Source: Saccharomycopsis fibuligera x Saccharomycopsis cf. fibuligera (taxonomy: Eukaryota; Ascomycota; Saccharomycetes; Ascoideales; Saccharomycopsidaceae). From it: a stretch of 64,000 nucleotides of DNA. The notes under the pieces were generated by a model, which ran no database searches, was not told the DNA's origin, and saw nothing but the letters and a program-made list of their open reading frames with translations. Numbering within the stretch: position 1 is the stretch's first letter; the number at the start of each line of letters is the position of its first letter. The stretch lies in assembly GCA_001936135.1 (NCBI GenBank), contig CP012820.1:62001-126000 (forward strand). The letters are read 5' to 3'. Positions 24,987 through 35,225 of the stretch are shown here, piece by piece. The position numbers and the translations under genes are program-made.

Positions 24987-25057
24987 TCCGTGATAGTTTA
25001 GTGGCTAGAATGTCCGCTTGTCGCGCGGACGACCGGGGTTCGATTCCCCGTCGCGGA
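24987..25057 (+). tRNA. tRNA-Asp(GTC)
   Basis: 71 nt, no intron. The acceptor stem pairs TCCGTGA with TCGCGGA, the T arm carries GGTTCGATTCC, and the anticodon loop TTGTCGC gives anticodon GTC. It closely resembles budding-yeast tRNA-Asp. It is transcribed away from the retrotransposon block, opposite to tRNA-Val. Confidence 0.97.
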
Positions 25058-25069
25058 GCTCTCGATGTT

Positions 25070-25105
25070 AGCACACAGCTAATTGTGTGCTCAAATTTTT
25101 TTTTT
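25070..25105 (+). terminator. Hairpin plus T10 tract downstream of tRNA-Asp
   Basis: AGCACACA (25070-25077) and TGTGTGCT (25084-25091) form a perfect 8-bp hairpin with a 6-nt loop, followed by ten T (25096-25105). No T-run lies nearer to the tRNA 3' end, so this is probably where RNA polymerase III stops, giving a trailer of about 40 nt that contains the hairpin. Confidence 0.55.
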
Positions 25106-27773
25106 ACGCTTTTTGCTTTAGGATAATGCAAAAGCGGACTATTGGGCAAGCATGATAAGTAGTGTCGAATTTTAATGAGCTCTTTTCCTTTCAAAGGAAA
25201 TTAACTAAGGTTCAGAAATTACAACACCAATAAACAGGCGGTGAACAGTTTTCTTTATACCTACATAGGCACACCAGTGTCTGTGTCTTATGATCCATGC
25301 ATTATGGAGCATACATCATACATAGTTCCACATTATTATACAGCTCTTTGGATACCGGTCTGCAGACCCGTCTATATATTAATCCATCGGTCGTGTAAAA
25401 ACCCCGCATTTCTTATCTTTCCCACCGTATCTATTCCTCGGGCCAAAATGGGTCATTTTGACATTGTGGATATCATACGAGGGACCTATAAAACTTCTCC
25501 TACCAATTCGCTAACTATTCTTTAATTATCGCTTTAGAAGCCTTCTTTACTGTGTGAGATTTTGCATTTGGTCTGTTATTGATTGGCCTTGCACGGTGTG
25601 ATAAAATTACTAAAATCAAAGTCGACAATAAAGAGAGCACATTATCATCGTCAGTCATTGCTCTTTAAAATCCAATTTTATTGATCGACTCACTTGAGCC
25701 ACTAAATTGAAGGGGAAAAGGAATAAACCACTAAATTCACTTAAAAGGCATTTCATTTTAAGCTTCCAATGATGAAGTTCCTCGTTGGTGAACCTGTTGG
25801 AAGCCCACCTAACCTTCTACCCTTACAAATCGAGATATTTAAAAGATATTTTATCTAAGCCAATTCTAGCGGTGCTAATGCTACAGCATCCTCGCTTTTT
25901 ATCTTACATCGGAGAAAGCAAAGTCTTACTCTGTTTCCCGTTAAATAAGAACAACACATGTCTTGACATTTTTCGAAAAAATTGTGGAAAATTAGCAAAC
26001 CTTGAAAAGCCACACAACTCAACTGCACATCATACCATAGCAGTACTAAGAACAAAAACTCAAATGATAATGGCAAATCTTACTGCCTCTCGTAGGCTAC
26101 TCTAGCGAAGACATCCTCAGAATACTGAAAAAAAGCTAAAATCCGAGCGAACAAGTCTCTTCAACTTTCAATGGCCAACAAAACAAAGGACAGATCTTGC
26201 TGTGATTGTCAGCGGGAAGATGTAAAACAATGCCCTGAATTGTGGTTTGCGGAGAGTAAATAGTACTGACCAAAATTAAAAAGATGAGTGGAAGGATGGC
26301 TAATAATTTGCAATTGCCATTGGTGATTGTTTGCTACTAGATTTCTGCAAGGTTGAAAAGGAAAGCTGCAAAAAAGTATATATTAGATCACCAATCTAGT
26401 GTGTTCAAAATAATACATGTTATTTTGAGCAAACATATCTAGCAAAGAGTCTTCTACCAGCACTTTAGAGAACCATTTCATTGGGTACCTGCCAATCTTG
26501 ATTCATTGGCTATTGATGACTACCGATGAGAAGGATACTCGTAGTCGTATCTCAGAAAGTGTACCAAACACTATCAGCTGCTAGAACACAACTAAGCTTG
26601 AAGCTTATAAATTATTTTTCCTCTTTTTTTTGGTTTCCTTAGATTATGTGTTGTTGTTCTTGCCTCATATAAAGATAAGGGCAAACACAGATACAGAATT
26701 ATGTGAGCTGCAATATAGAAAGAAACCTTACGTGCCAGCTGAAACTTAGAAAGTGTCCACTTAGAGGGAACCTCCCACTCATGCTGAGTAAATAAAGGTC
26801 ATTTTATTATCATTCATAGAATCTACACCACCACCGTTTGTAGTGGAGGCGTACCATCTAACAGCATAAGGAAATATAGGGAGTATCCCTGTTCGACTAA
26901 AATCTGATCAATCCTCCCCCTGATTCTTTACTCTAAGACACGGTCTACTATTTAACGTGAATTAGCAAGCACGGACCGCCCAGTTGGCTAGTCCGGGTTT
27001 TTGTACTAATGGTTTGACGGAAGTGGCATGAGCACGCTTATTATTACAATTAGACTAGGTACGAATTTGAGCACTTTATTTATAACAATGCAAAAAAAAA
27101 AAATGTAGTTTGTATTTTTTCTGTTATTGGTTGCTTAGATATGATGTGGAAAAAGCTGCTTGGTAAGTTGTATGCTATGTTAGAAAAAAAGAAGATATAT
27201 TAGAGCTATTAAAAAAAACAGCACTAAGAAACTAGTCGACATAATCAGGCAAAGCACGAGAACCGTAGAGGGCTTAATCATTCTAGTTATCATGTAAATC
27301 AGCCCAGATAACTGAAATACGCGGCTGTAGGATAATAGATACAGTCATATCCAGGAAAAGTAAGAGACTCAAAAAAAAAAGGTCAGACAGGAAAAAGCTT
27401 TGCAACCGGTTATTCTCTAATTAAAATTAAACTTTTTTCTGCAACACAATTTTGCCTCTTCCGCATTGATACGGATTTCTGACTACAATTGCCGAGAAAA
27501 ATGCAGCATAATGCAGGCTTACCGTATGAGTGAGGCAACGGCTAACTGCATTTTTTGCACTTTAGGTTTCAGCCGTTTCTGGCTTCAACATGTTAACATA
27601 ACATATTCAAACTATAAGACAAAGAAATTGTTTAAAACGGTCTGTTTTGCAGGACTGTAGCATTTTGGCATGTAATAAAAGAAACTCAACTATCTTATCA
27701 TCAATAATTAAACACATTTTCATTTACCAACAACTGCGAATATAATCACAACTGCTATACAACATAGCTCAGC
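25106..27773. other. Gene-free interval
   Basis: About 2.7 kb of AT-rich sequence between tRNA-Asp and the Ato-type transporter gene. The short reading frames here resemble nothing known. The last several hundred bases presumably hold the transporter promoter. I see no LTR or RNA gene. Confidence 0.6.
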
Positions 27774-28541
27774 ATGACTGATATAGATTTAGAAAAACAG
27801 TCACAAGAAAGCATATCCCAAGCACCAATTTCCCGAATTCTAACCAAACTAAGTGACGGTAGAGAGGTTGTTAGTTTTGGTAACACTAGGGTTTACAAAG
27901 ATGAACTAGTAACTGCATTTGGTGGTGATTTCAATCCAAATCGCTATTCGGCTCCAACTCAACACAAATTTGCTAATCCTGCACCTCTTGGGCTTTCTGG
28001 TTTTGCCATGTGTTTGTTTGTATTATCGTTATTCAACTGCGGTACAAGAGGTATTGCTATTGACAATTTAATTGTTGGTTTGGCTTATTTCTACGGTGGT
28101 GCAGTATTAATCTTAACGGGTATGTGGTGCATGGTAATTGAAAATGCATTTGGTGGATTAGTGTTCTCATCTTATGGGGCATTTTGGATTTCTTATGCAA
28201 CGATTTTCACTGACGCTTTTGGTATTCAAGCAGCTTATGCTGATGCTCCCGAACAGTTAAGCAATTCTCTCGGCATATATATGCTTGCTTGGACTTTGTT
28301 TTCCGTGATGGTCACTGTTTGCACGATTAGATCAACAGTTGCATTCTTTTCTGTATTCCTTACTCTTGATGTCAGTTTCTTACTTTTGACGATTGCTGAA
28401 TTTACTGGGTCTGCGGGTTGTGTTAAAGGTGCTGGTGTTACCGGAGTTATTTGCTCTTTTTTAGCATGGTACAATGCTTTTGCTGGTATTGCAACCAAAG
28501 AAAATTGTCACTTTGTTGTCAAAGAAAAGAGCCTCCCATAG
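27774..28541 (+). CDS. Acetate/ammonium exporter-type transporter, GPR1/FUN34/YaaH (Ato) family
   Basis: 255 aa. A soluble N-terminus of about 65 residues is followed by the family signature NPAPLGLSGFA (residues 68-78), and then six hydrophobic segments to near the C-terminus. Family members (yeast Ady2/Ato2, Yarrowia Gpr1) are plasma-membrane proteins for acetate uptake, linked to ammonia export and growth on non-fermentable carbon. CUG-group yeasts usually have several paralogues, so I do not assign a number. The start ATG is the first in frame, in the context CAGCATGAC. The gene stands alone, with long non-coding DNA upstream. It is usually glucose-repressed in relatives, but no site for that was identified here. 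Confidence 0.93.
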   Translation: MTDIDLEKQSQESISQAPISRILTKLSDGREVVSFGNTRVYKDELVTAFGGDFNPNRYSAPTQHKFANPAPLGLSGFAMCLFVLSLFNCGTRGIAIDNLIVGLAYFYGGAVLILTGMWCMVIENAFGGLVFSSYGAFWISYATIFTDAFGIQAAYADAPEQLSNSLGIYMLAWTLFSVMVTVCTIRSTVAFFSVFLTLDVSFLLLTIAEFTGSAGCVKGAGVTGVICSFLAWYNAFAGIATKENCHFVVKEKSLP

Positions 28542-28636
28542 AAGAACCCAAAAATAGTTCTTTATAATTCCCTAGGTTTCCCCGTCTAGGTTTTTGTTTT
28601 TTATTATTATCATTCTTATGATTATTTGGACTTCTT

Positions 28637-28670
<34 letters not shown>

Positions 28671-29997
28671 ATTTTGTTATAATATAATTTCACTGTTTTA
28701 ATTACAATTTTTATCATCCCAACAAGAAGCTTTGCATTGTTACCTCTATTGATTTCTTTTACTACGCTCTACTTTTTCTTTCACTAATAATTACTTTTAT
28801 GCATTTCTCTATGCTAATGTTTACGTCTGTTATGCCCTTGATATTCAACAACGCGTAGCTTATTTTTATCTAGTAATTAGGAAGTAGTTTTCCTTTTTCC
28901 TACTTTGTGTGAAGACATACTCCTGAAATGTAAAATTGGTTAAACCCATTCAGGATAGCTTGTAGACTTTGCATCAAAATGTTTTTTAGGTGAGGATTTC
29001 TAGTTCTATTACAAAGGGCAATGGTATTATATAAAATAGAAATTATAAGCAGCAAATGACAAAATGCCATACTCGATATTCGATTCCGCACTAGGAATCT
29101 GTTTTGTGGAGCAATTTGTGTAAATATCATTACTGTAATTACTTTTGGATTGGAATGAAGGGGTCCTGTTCTACAGTCATTGTCACTCTGCCATTTATTC
29201 ATATCTTTATTTTTTTTTATAAATACATCACCACCTACCAAGTACATGATCTCATTGGGAAGAAAATAATCAATTTATGAAGTCTCATGCCCCTTGTGCC
29301 TCTATTTATTATTGCCACTTTGGGAAATGACATTCGAAATCCCTGTTAGGCAGGTTTTCAAAAACATACCTGAATTTTGAAATTCTACGAGACCGCGTGT
29401 GTTATAGGCGAAGAAGTGACGCATAGTAGCGATGACTGTATCTTTTGAGCGTGAATTGAAAATTTGTCAATCATGCCTTATTAACAAAAAAGATTCGCTA
29501 AATTAAAGACAGAGAGGGTCATTTTGTTTGAAAGCAGTTGATGATATGAGTTTTTTTTTTCTAATGGTGACGGAAGTAATGATGGAAGCATAGAGAGTAC
29601 GGCGCATATATTCACTATTTAAGCAAAAATCATTCCCTCGTGGATACATGTTAAAAGCCATTACTTTTAGAGCCTTTTGCGATTATTGCACTTGAAAAAC
29701 AGGGATCACATTTGACTTCAACTATGATTGATTTGGATAAATATGACCCTGATCCTTATCCTCTATAAACTCAAACTCCTGTAGTTATCAGAACGTACAC
29801 TACTAAACAGTGTAAACAGTGTAAACAGTATAAAACAAGCAGATAAAAAACTACCAATGCTGAACATTTTAACTAAAGCTATCAAGATTGGCAATTGCAC
29901 TTACAACTACTATAAAAGCAGAAAACCAAATGTTTTATACAACAATTATATTAAGTATATTGGATCCAAAAAACAATACAAGCAACCATGAAATAGA
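28542..29997. other. Intergenic region between convergent ATO-type gene and RPL21
   Basis: The 3' ends of both neighbours face this interval. It contains a 26-nt A tract at 28644-28669 preceded by T-rich sequence, likely near the end of the transporter mRNA. No gene was recognised. Confidence 0.6.
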
Positions 29998-31173
29998 TTA
30001 AATGAAAGTTTCGTAAGCAGCTGGAGCCAAAGTTTCTGGTTTGTTACCTTCAGTGGAAACAAAATGAGCAGCTCTTGGTTGTTCAGGTTGTCTCTTCAAT
30101 TGAACAGCAACACCGTTTTTCTTAGCTTCTTGTCTTCTAGCAGCATTTTCCTTAACTCTGTTCAAGAATTCTTGACGACAAGCAGAGTGTCTAACGTGTT
30201 CGACTCTCAAGTTAACTCTTTTTTCAATGTATCTGGTACCAACGACCTTGTTGATAATAACACCAACAGAAGATTTAGTAACATTGTAAACGATACCAGT
30301 CTTACCGTGGTAATATTTGTGTGGCATACCCTTTTGGATAGAACCGTTAGCTCTGATGTCAACAATGTCACCAACTTTGTAGACCTTCAAGTAAGTGGAT
30401 AATGGAACGGTACCATTCTTCTTGAAGTCACGTTGGAACATGTAACGTGTTCTAGATCTGTAACCATGACTATATAAGGAGTTAGTACAAAACTTCTATT
30501 TGTTGGTTAACTATTTTATCACTTTGATTTCATGGAATGGAAATAGATACACTAAACATGTTCAAATTTCAAACTGAGGTTAAAACATATGCCTATTCAA
30601 CTAACATCTCCCTACTTTGATATTGAAAGAGGTAACTTTTGGTTATCAAATTGTGATTGATAAACAGCTAATCGCTTTCTCCTGTCGTAAAATTTCTCTT
30701 TATGGATATTTAAACTCGGTATCTCAATATAGCCTATGAATAAAATATTTTGATATCACTTTGATAGTAATGTTTTACCAGCTGTACTGTAAACAATTTC
30801 AAGAGTGACTAAATAGGTACATCACATAATATACTTTTCTTGATTCTTGCAATACTAGTCTCTAAAGTTTTCATTTTAATACAAGTATGAATGAAATTAC
30901 TGGAATTATGTTGCATTGACTCCCACAATATTGAAAGTTATGACATTAAAATAGCCCAGAAAGTAGCGGCATATGTTATGTATTCTGTGTTTTATTTTGA
31001 AATCATATTGCACCAAAAATTTGTTTGCCATTTCTACTGTTAATCTTGTTGAATGAAATATTTAATAATTAGGTAGTACTTTGACAGTAAAACGTTGTTC
31101 AGGTATCTATTTCTTCATGATAACTTGTAGGTTGCATTATATTGCCCAGACTATTCACATACCTTTTACCCAT
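29998..31173 (-). CDS. RPL21: 60S ribosomal protein L21 (eL21), spliced
   Basis: Two exons on the minus strand: 31173-31163 (ATGGGTAAAAG) and 30469-29998, joined across a 693-bp intron. The product is 160 aa, beginning MGKSHGYRSRTRYMFQRDF and ending LAPAAYETFI, the same length as S. cerevisiae Rpl21 and colinear with it. The joined codon AG|T gives Ser4, which makes the N-terminus match the family exactly and fixes the start. eL21 is a structural protein of the large subunit near the central protuberance. The intron after codon 3 or 4 is typical of yeast ribosomal-protein genes. TTAGGG and CACGTG boxes lie upstream. Confidence 0.98.
30470..31162 (-). other. Spliceosomal intron of RPL21
   Basis: The 5' splice site is GTATGT (plus-strand 31157-31162), the branch site is TACTAAC (30481-30487), and the 3' splice site is TATAG (AG at 30470-30471). 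The branch adenosine lies about 12 nt from the acceptor, a short spacing. I did not recognise a snoRNA inside. Confidence 0.95.
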
Positions 31174-31465
31174 TTTTGCTTAGTGTTTTCGGTTTGCTGA
31201 TATACTTGATTACCTTATGCTAATGCTTCCAAGTAGATGTAATAATATAGCAAGAAATTTTTGACTATATTTTTTTTTTTTTTTTCCATTCAAAGCGCAG
31301 TACGACTCTCCAGTCTGTCCCAGTCGCAGCGTGCGGAAGCAGCCAGTGTGTGGCCGCCAGTCAAACTCTCCACCAGCGGCCAAGGGGCCAGGGCGTATAA
31401 CCTCAGAGACAAACAAAAAATTGTAAAAAAAAATTGGCAGCAGCAGAGAAGCTTAAAGTGCGGTG

Positions 31466-31471
31466 TTAGGG
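31466..31471 (+). promoter_or_regulatory. Tbf1-like TTAGGG box upstream of RPL21
   Basis: TTAGGGTG lies about 295 bp upstream of the RPL21 start. In C. albicans, ribosomal-protein promoters are bound by Tbf1, a TTAGGG-recognising factor, together with Cbf1. A single short site, so tentative. Confidence 0.4.
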
Positions 31472-31576
31472 TGTGGTAAAAGGTGGTAAAAATGTGTGAT
31501 GACAACGTGACATTAGTGTGATACCCAAATTTGTAGCCCTCTTTCTCGATTGAACTTTATTAGCCCATTTAATGTG

Positions 31577-31582
31577 CACGTG
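31577..31582. promoter_or_regulatory. Cbf1-type E-box CACGTG upstream of RPL21
   Basis: A palindromic CACGTG (GCACGTGA context) about 404 bp upstream of the RPL21 start, in the 547-bp interval between RPL21 and the end of the ValRS-like gene. It pairs with the TTAGGG box as in the Tbf1/Cbf1 ribosomal-protein regulon of CUG-group yeasts. Confidence 0.4.
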
Positions 31583-31720
31583 AGTATTCAGCTCTATGCG
31601 CATATTATTACGAGGCCACTGCATCAAACATGTAGATACATACTACGGCGTATCAAATAAAAAACCACGCATACGTACATTAAATCTTTACGAAGGAACA
31701 CTCTCATCAGCTGCACAATA

Positions 31721-34700
31721 TCAACCATCAATCTTGAACTTTTTCAATGAATTATTAATCTCCTTAACCAAATCAATTTCCTTGCTGTACCCCAATAGTT
31801 GAGCCTTATGTTTTTCCTTTAATTCTTTAGAAGCTTTAGTGGCGTAGTCTTTACCATTTTGTAATTCTTCGATTGCACCTTTTTGCTTTTGTAACTTGGC
31901 TATTTTGGACCCATTTTTAGCATATTCTTTGTCTACATCTAAAAGCCCGTTAACAAGTAAATAGACCGTGACTGCGTTATCGCTACTCAACGAGTTATAC
32001 TCTTTGGGCACGTAATCTTTCTCATTAAGGATTTCTGCTTCTTTGTCAATCACTGTAAGCAATGCGATTTTCCTGTTTAGCCAGCTCAAGATATGCTTGT
32101 TCAGTTCCAATAAGCCATGGACCAGGCCCGTAGTACGAAGTACAACTTCGTTATTCTTAGGAATGCCATAGTTAGAAACATGCTGGTTGATGAATGTATT
32201 CAACGACAACAATTGCTCAAACAGTTTTATATCATCATCCTTATTTTCAGTAGTAGGAACAGCAGCTTTAGGGAAACTTTGCAACCCAATGGATGGAAAT
32301 TTTCCAGCAGTCAACCTTTGCCACAACTCTTCAGTAATGAATGGAGCTACCGGATGGTACATCCTCAATGCAGTCTCGATTACATAATACAAGATCTTTT
32401 TCGAATTCAACCTATCGTTATCATCTTCATGTAAGGACAATAGTTTGTTTTTAACCACTTCAAAATAAACATTGTTCACATCATTTATCCAAAAATCATT
32501 AATTGAACTGATATATTGGCTAAAATTATTAGATTTGATGCTTTTTGTGAGCACTATAATCAAACTTGACAACTTGTCTAAGATCCATTTATCGTAGTTG
32601 AACCTAATCTCAAAATCACTTTTCGCATATTGCTCGAAGCTATTTGCATTTGTTAGCTCCAATATAGAAAATTTAACCAATTGGTATACTTTGGACAAGC
32701 TCTTTTTCTCATTATCAATTTGTGCCAAGTTGTTGAATACAAACTTTTCTTTTAACGTTTGAGCATCCTCACCTTCCAAATTACGCAAAAAATATAATCT
32801 AAAAACATCTGCACCTAGCTCGTTAAAACCTTTTGGAAATTTAGTATGAAATGCTTTGATCAATTTCTTTAACTCTTTGTCATTCGCAATGGCAAACTCA
32901 GTAAAGTTATTAGTAATTTCTGTATGATCATAGCCATCAATCACAAATAATGGATCAAACGCATTACCTAGTCTTTTAGATAATTTCCTTTCATTAAAAT
33001 CAGCAGCAGCAGGGTGAATCAAAACTTCTCTGAATGGCATTTTGTCGCCATTAGTTAAAATTAAAGAAACCATAATTGATTTAGCGAGAAGCTCAAAATC
33101 ATGCTCAGATACAGTACTGACAATTAAGTCATGGGGTTCAAATGAGCAAACCAACTCACTTGCTGCTTGTGTGGTCTCTTTCTGCAAAGATACTATTGGA
33201 GAAGAAACTTCAAAAAACCAAGATTCTATATCATCTTCATCTTTTCGCAAAAGTTTGACATTGTTAAATTTTTTCTTGGCCTCAACTTCTGCTTCTTTTT
33301 CGGTCTGTGCAACAACCCAATAATCATTAATATTAAAGTTAGTGTCGTTATTGGCTCCTTCAAGCTCAACATAGTATGCTGGAATGGCGCTACTACTCAG
33401 TAAAGTCTTTTCTGTACTTAGAATTAAGTCTGTAGTTTCAAAAAAATCTTCAATTTTCTGAAGTAATTTTTCTTTATAAATTGCAGGCGATATTTTCAAC
33501 CCCTCCAATTTCTTTACTACCTTCTTACTAAGATTAGAATTGGTGGCTAGCAAATTTTGAGTCTTTAACCACCAGTGGCTATGTAATCGCTTTTCCACCA
33601 CATCTCCTGTTTTCAAAGAAACTTGAATTCTCATTGGATTATCTTTTTGCGAAATGAATAGCCCTTTGGCCTTGAGTGTTTCTAAAATTTTCTTTCTAGC
33701 TTCAAAACGTTTGAGACCTTCCCATCCTTTGCCACAGTTTTTATTCAAAGTTCCATCTGAATTGAAAATCTGAATAAATTCTAATCCATATTTGAGGCCA
33801 ATCTTATAATCTTTAAGATTGTTAGAAGGTGCTAATCTAACAGCTCCCGTTCCGAACTCAATATTCACCAATTCATCATCAAAAATGATAGGAAGCAACT
33901 TTCCACTTACTGGATGAATGGCATTTTTACCAACCAAATGCTGATACCTTTTATCCTCCGGATGAATGAGTACAGCAACATCTGCAAACATGGTTTCTGG
34001 TTTGGTAGTAGCGATCACCAAATACTCTTCAGAGTTTTCAATTTTATAAATCAAATCATTGATAACCCCAAATTCAACAGGCTCATCGTATCCAGGAACA
34101 GTAATCATGGTTTTACCCTTAACATTCATATATTTGATATCAGTGTCAGGAACAGGCGAATGTAAATAATATGACCAATTGATCATTGATGGTCTTCTTT
34201 CAATGAGGCCTGCTTTGTATAATTCAATAAACAAGCCTTTGGTCGTTTCACGAGCATCAAAATCCGCAGTATTGTACTTATATCTTGTACTGGTAAAAAT
34301 TCCAAGTTTTTGGATCTGGTTTTCTGCATGTATAAGATTTTTTCGTGCTAATTCTTTGATTTTATCCAAGAATTCATCTTTACTTAAGCTGTATTTTGAC
34401 TTTTTGTCGTTTAGCAATTTGGTCTCCAAAGCATCTTCAACGGCAATACCACCGTCATGATATGCCTGGATTCTTAAAACCTGAGCATTATTCATTTTGT
34501 TGTATCTGGCCAATGCATCTTGAATAATCTGCTGGAAGGCATTTCCTAAATGATTTGCACCATTTAATTTTTGAGGAAACGATGTGATTGAGTAAGTTGA
34601 TAATTCTCTTGCGCCATCCACTTCATCAAATAACTCAATTGCTTTCCAGTAGTCATACCAAGATGAGCTAACATTTTTTGGAACATACGATTTAAACGCT

Positions 34701-34897
34701 TGAGTACTGAAATCTTGAATAACTTTTTTTTTGCCGGGTTTAGTTGGATCCTCAAATTGCGGTTTTGGTTCTTGTAACAATGATTTAGACTTTGCCTCTC
34801 CATTTTGTTGCTCTTTCTTGAGTTTTTGTTTCAATTCATATTTTACTTGCTTATCAAGCTTTTTATTTGCCTGTTGCTGCTGTTTGCTTTCACCCAT
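31721..34897 (-). CDS. Valyl-tRNA synthetase paralogue lacking the catalytic motifs (probable pseudoenzyme)
   Basis: 1058 aa in one open frame, alignable end to end with yeast cytosolic ValRS (Vas1). Shared parts are a Lys/Gln-rich N-terminal extension (1-60), the SSWYDYW block (78-84), an editing-domain-like region (about 240-360, TTKPETMF at 297-304), the anticodon-binding helical region (IETALRMYHPVAPFITEELW) and a C-terminal coiled coil (about 980-1050). The aminoacylation signatures are changed: HIGH is HLGN (116-119) in a block without the PPPNVTG lead; the ISRQ-WWGHR stretch has no counterpart near 490-507; KMSKS is KLSKR (638-642). It is therefore unlikely to charge tRNA. A length near normal and an intact frame suggest it is kept for another role, such as tRNA or synthetase binding. 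The ATG at 34897 is the first in frame. Confidence 0.85.
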   Translation of the reverse strand: MGESKQQQQANKKLDKQVKYELKQKLKKEQQNGEAKSKSLLQEPKPQFEDPTKPGKKKVIQDFSTQAFKSYVPKNVSSSWYDYWKAIELFDEVDGARELSTYSITSFPQKLNGANHLGNAFQQIIQDALARYNKMNNAQVLRIQAYHDGGIAVEDALETKLLNDKKSKYSLSKDEFLDKIKELARKNLIHAENQIQKLGIFTSTRYKYNTADFDARETTKGLFIELYKAGLIERRPSMINWSYYLHSPVPDTDIKYMNVKGKTMITVPGYDEPVEFGVINDLIYKIENSEEYLVIATTKPETMFADVAVLIHPEDKRYQHLVGKNAIHPVSGKLLPIIFDDELVNIEFGTGAVRLAPSNNLKDYKIGLKYGLEFIQIFNSDGTLNKNCGKGWEGLKRFEARKKILETLKAKGLFISQKDNPMRIQVSLKTGDVVEKRLHSHWWLKTQNLLATNSNLSKKVVKKLEGLKISPAIYKEKLLQKIEDFFETTDLILSTEKTLLSSSAIPAYYVELEGANNDTNFNINDYWVVAQTEKEAEVEAKKKFNNVKLLRKDEDDIESWFFEVSSPIVSLQKETTQAASELVCSFEPHDLIVSTVSEHDFELLAKSIMVSLILTNGDKMPFREVLIHPAAADFNERKLSKRLGNAFDPLFVIDGYDHTEITNNFTEFAIANDKELKKLIKAFHTKFPKGFNELGADVFRLYFLRNLEGEDAQTLKEKFVFNNLAQIDNEKKSLSKVYQLVKFSILELTNANSFEQYAKSDFEIRFNYDKWILDKLSSLIIVLTKSIKSNNFSQYISSINDFWINDVNNVYFEVVKNKLLSLHEDDNDRLNSKKILYYVIETALRMYHPVAPFITEELWQRLTAGKFPSIGLQSFPKAAVPTTENKDDDIKLFEQLLSLNTFINQHVSNYGIPKNNEVVLRTTGLVHGLLELNKHILSWLNRKIALLTVIDKEAEILNEKDYVPKEYNSLSSDNAVTVYLLVNGLLDVDKEYAKNGSKIAKLQKQKGAIEELQNGKDYATKASKELKEKHKAQLLGYSKEIDLVKEINNSLKKFKIDG

Positions 34898-35225
34898 ATC
34901 GCCGCCCAGATTATATTGCAGCCACGAATTCTAACAAGCCTTCCAGACTTTCAATTAGTTCTATTTCTTACTTGTTCTAGATTTTTCGCCTGAATGCTAT
35001 CATCCATTTCTGTCAATTTGTGTGATACGGATACGCAGCCCTTCATATCGAGGTTACGAGCTCCTGCACAATCTTTAAAATAAATGTAAACAGAAAACAA
35101 ACAATAGTGATCCATCGACACATTTATAAGACACTATATATACTCTGAACTGTGCTCCCGCAGTGATATAGAGAAGACGTTAGTAAGCCAAATTTTAGAA
35201 TCTCCGAAGAATTATATTATCACAA
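34898..35225. promoter_or_regulatory. Divergent promoter region, ValRS-like gene and APC5
   Basis: 328 bp between two start codons on opposite strands, so it must hold both promoters. It includes an AT-rich stretch (TATATATACT) about 80 bp before the APC5 start. No specific factor site was identified. Confidence 0.6.
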
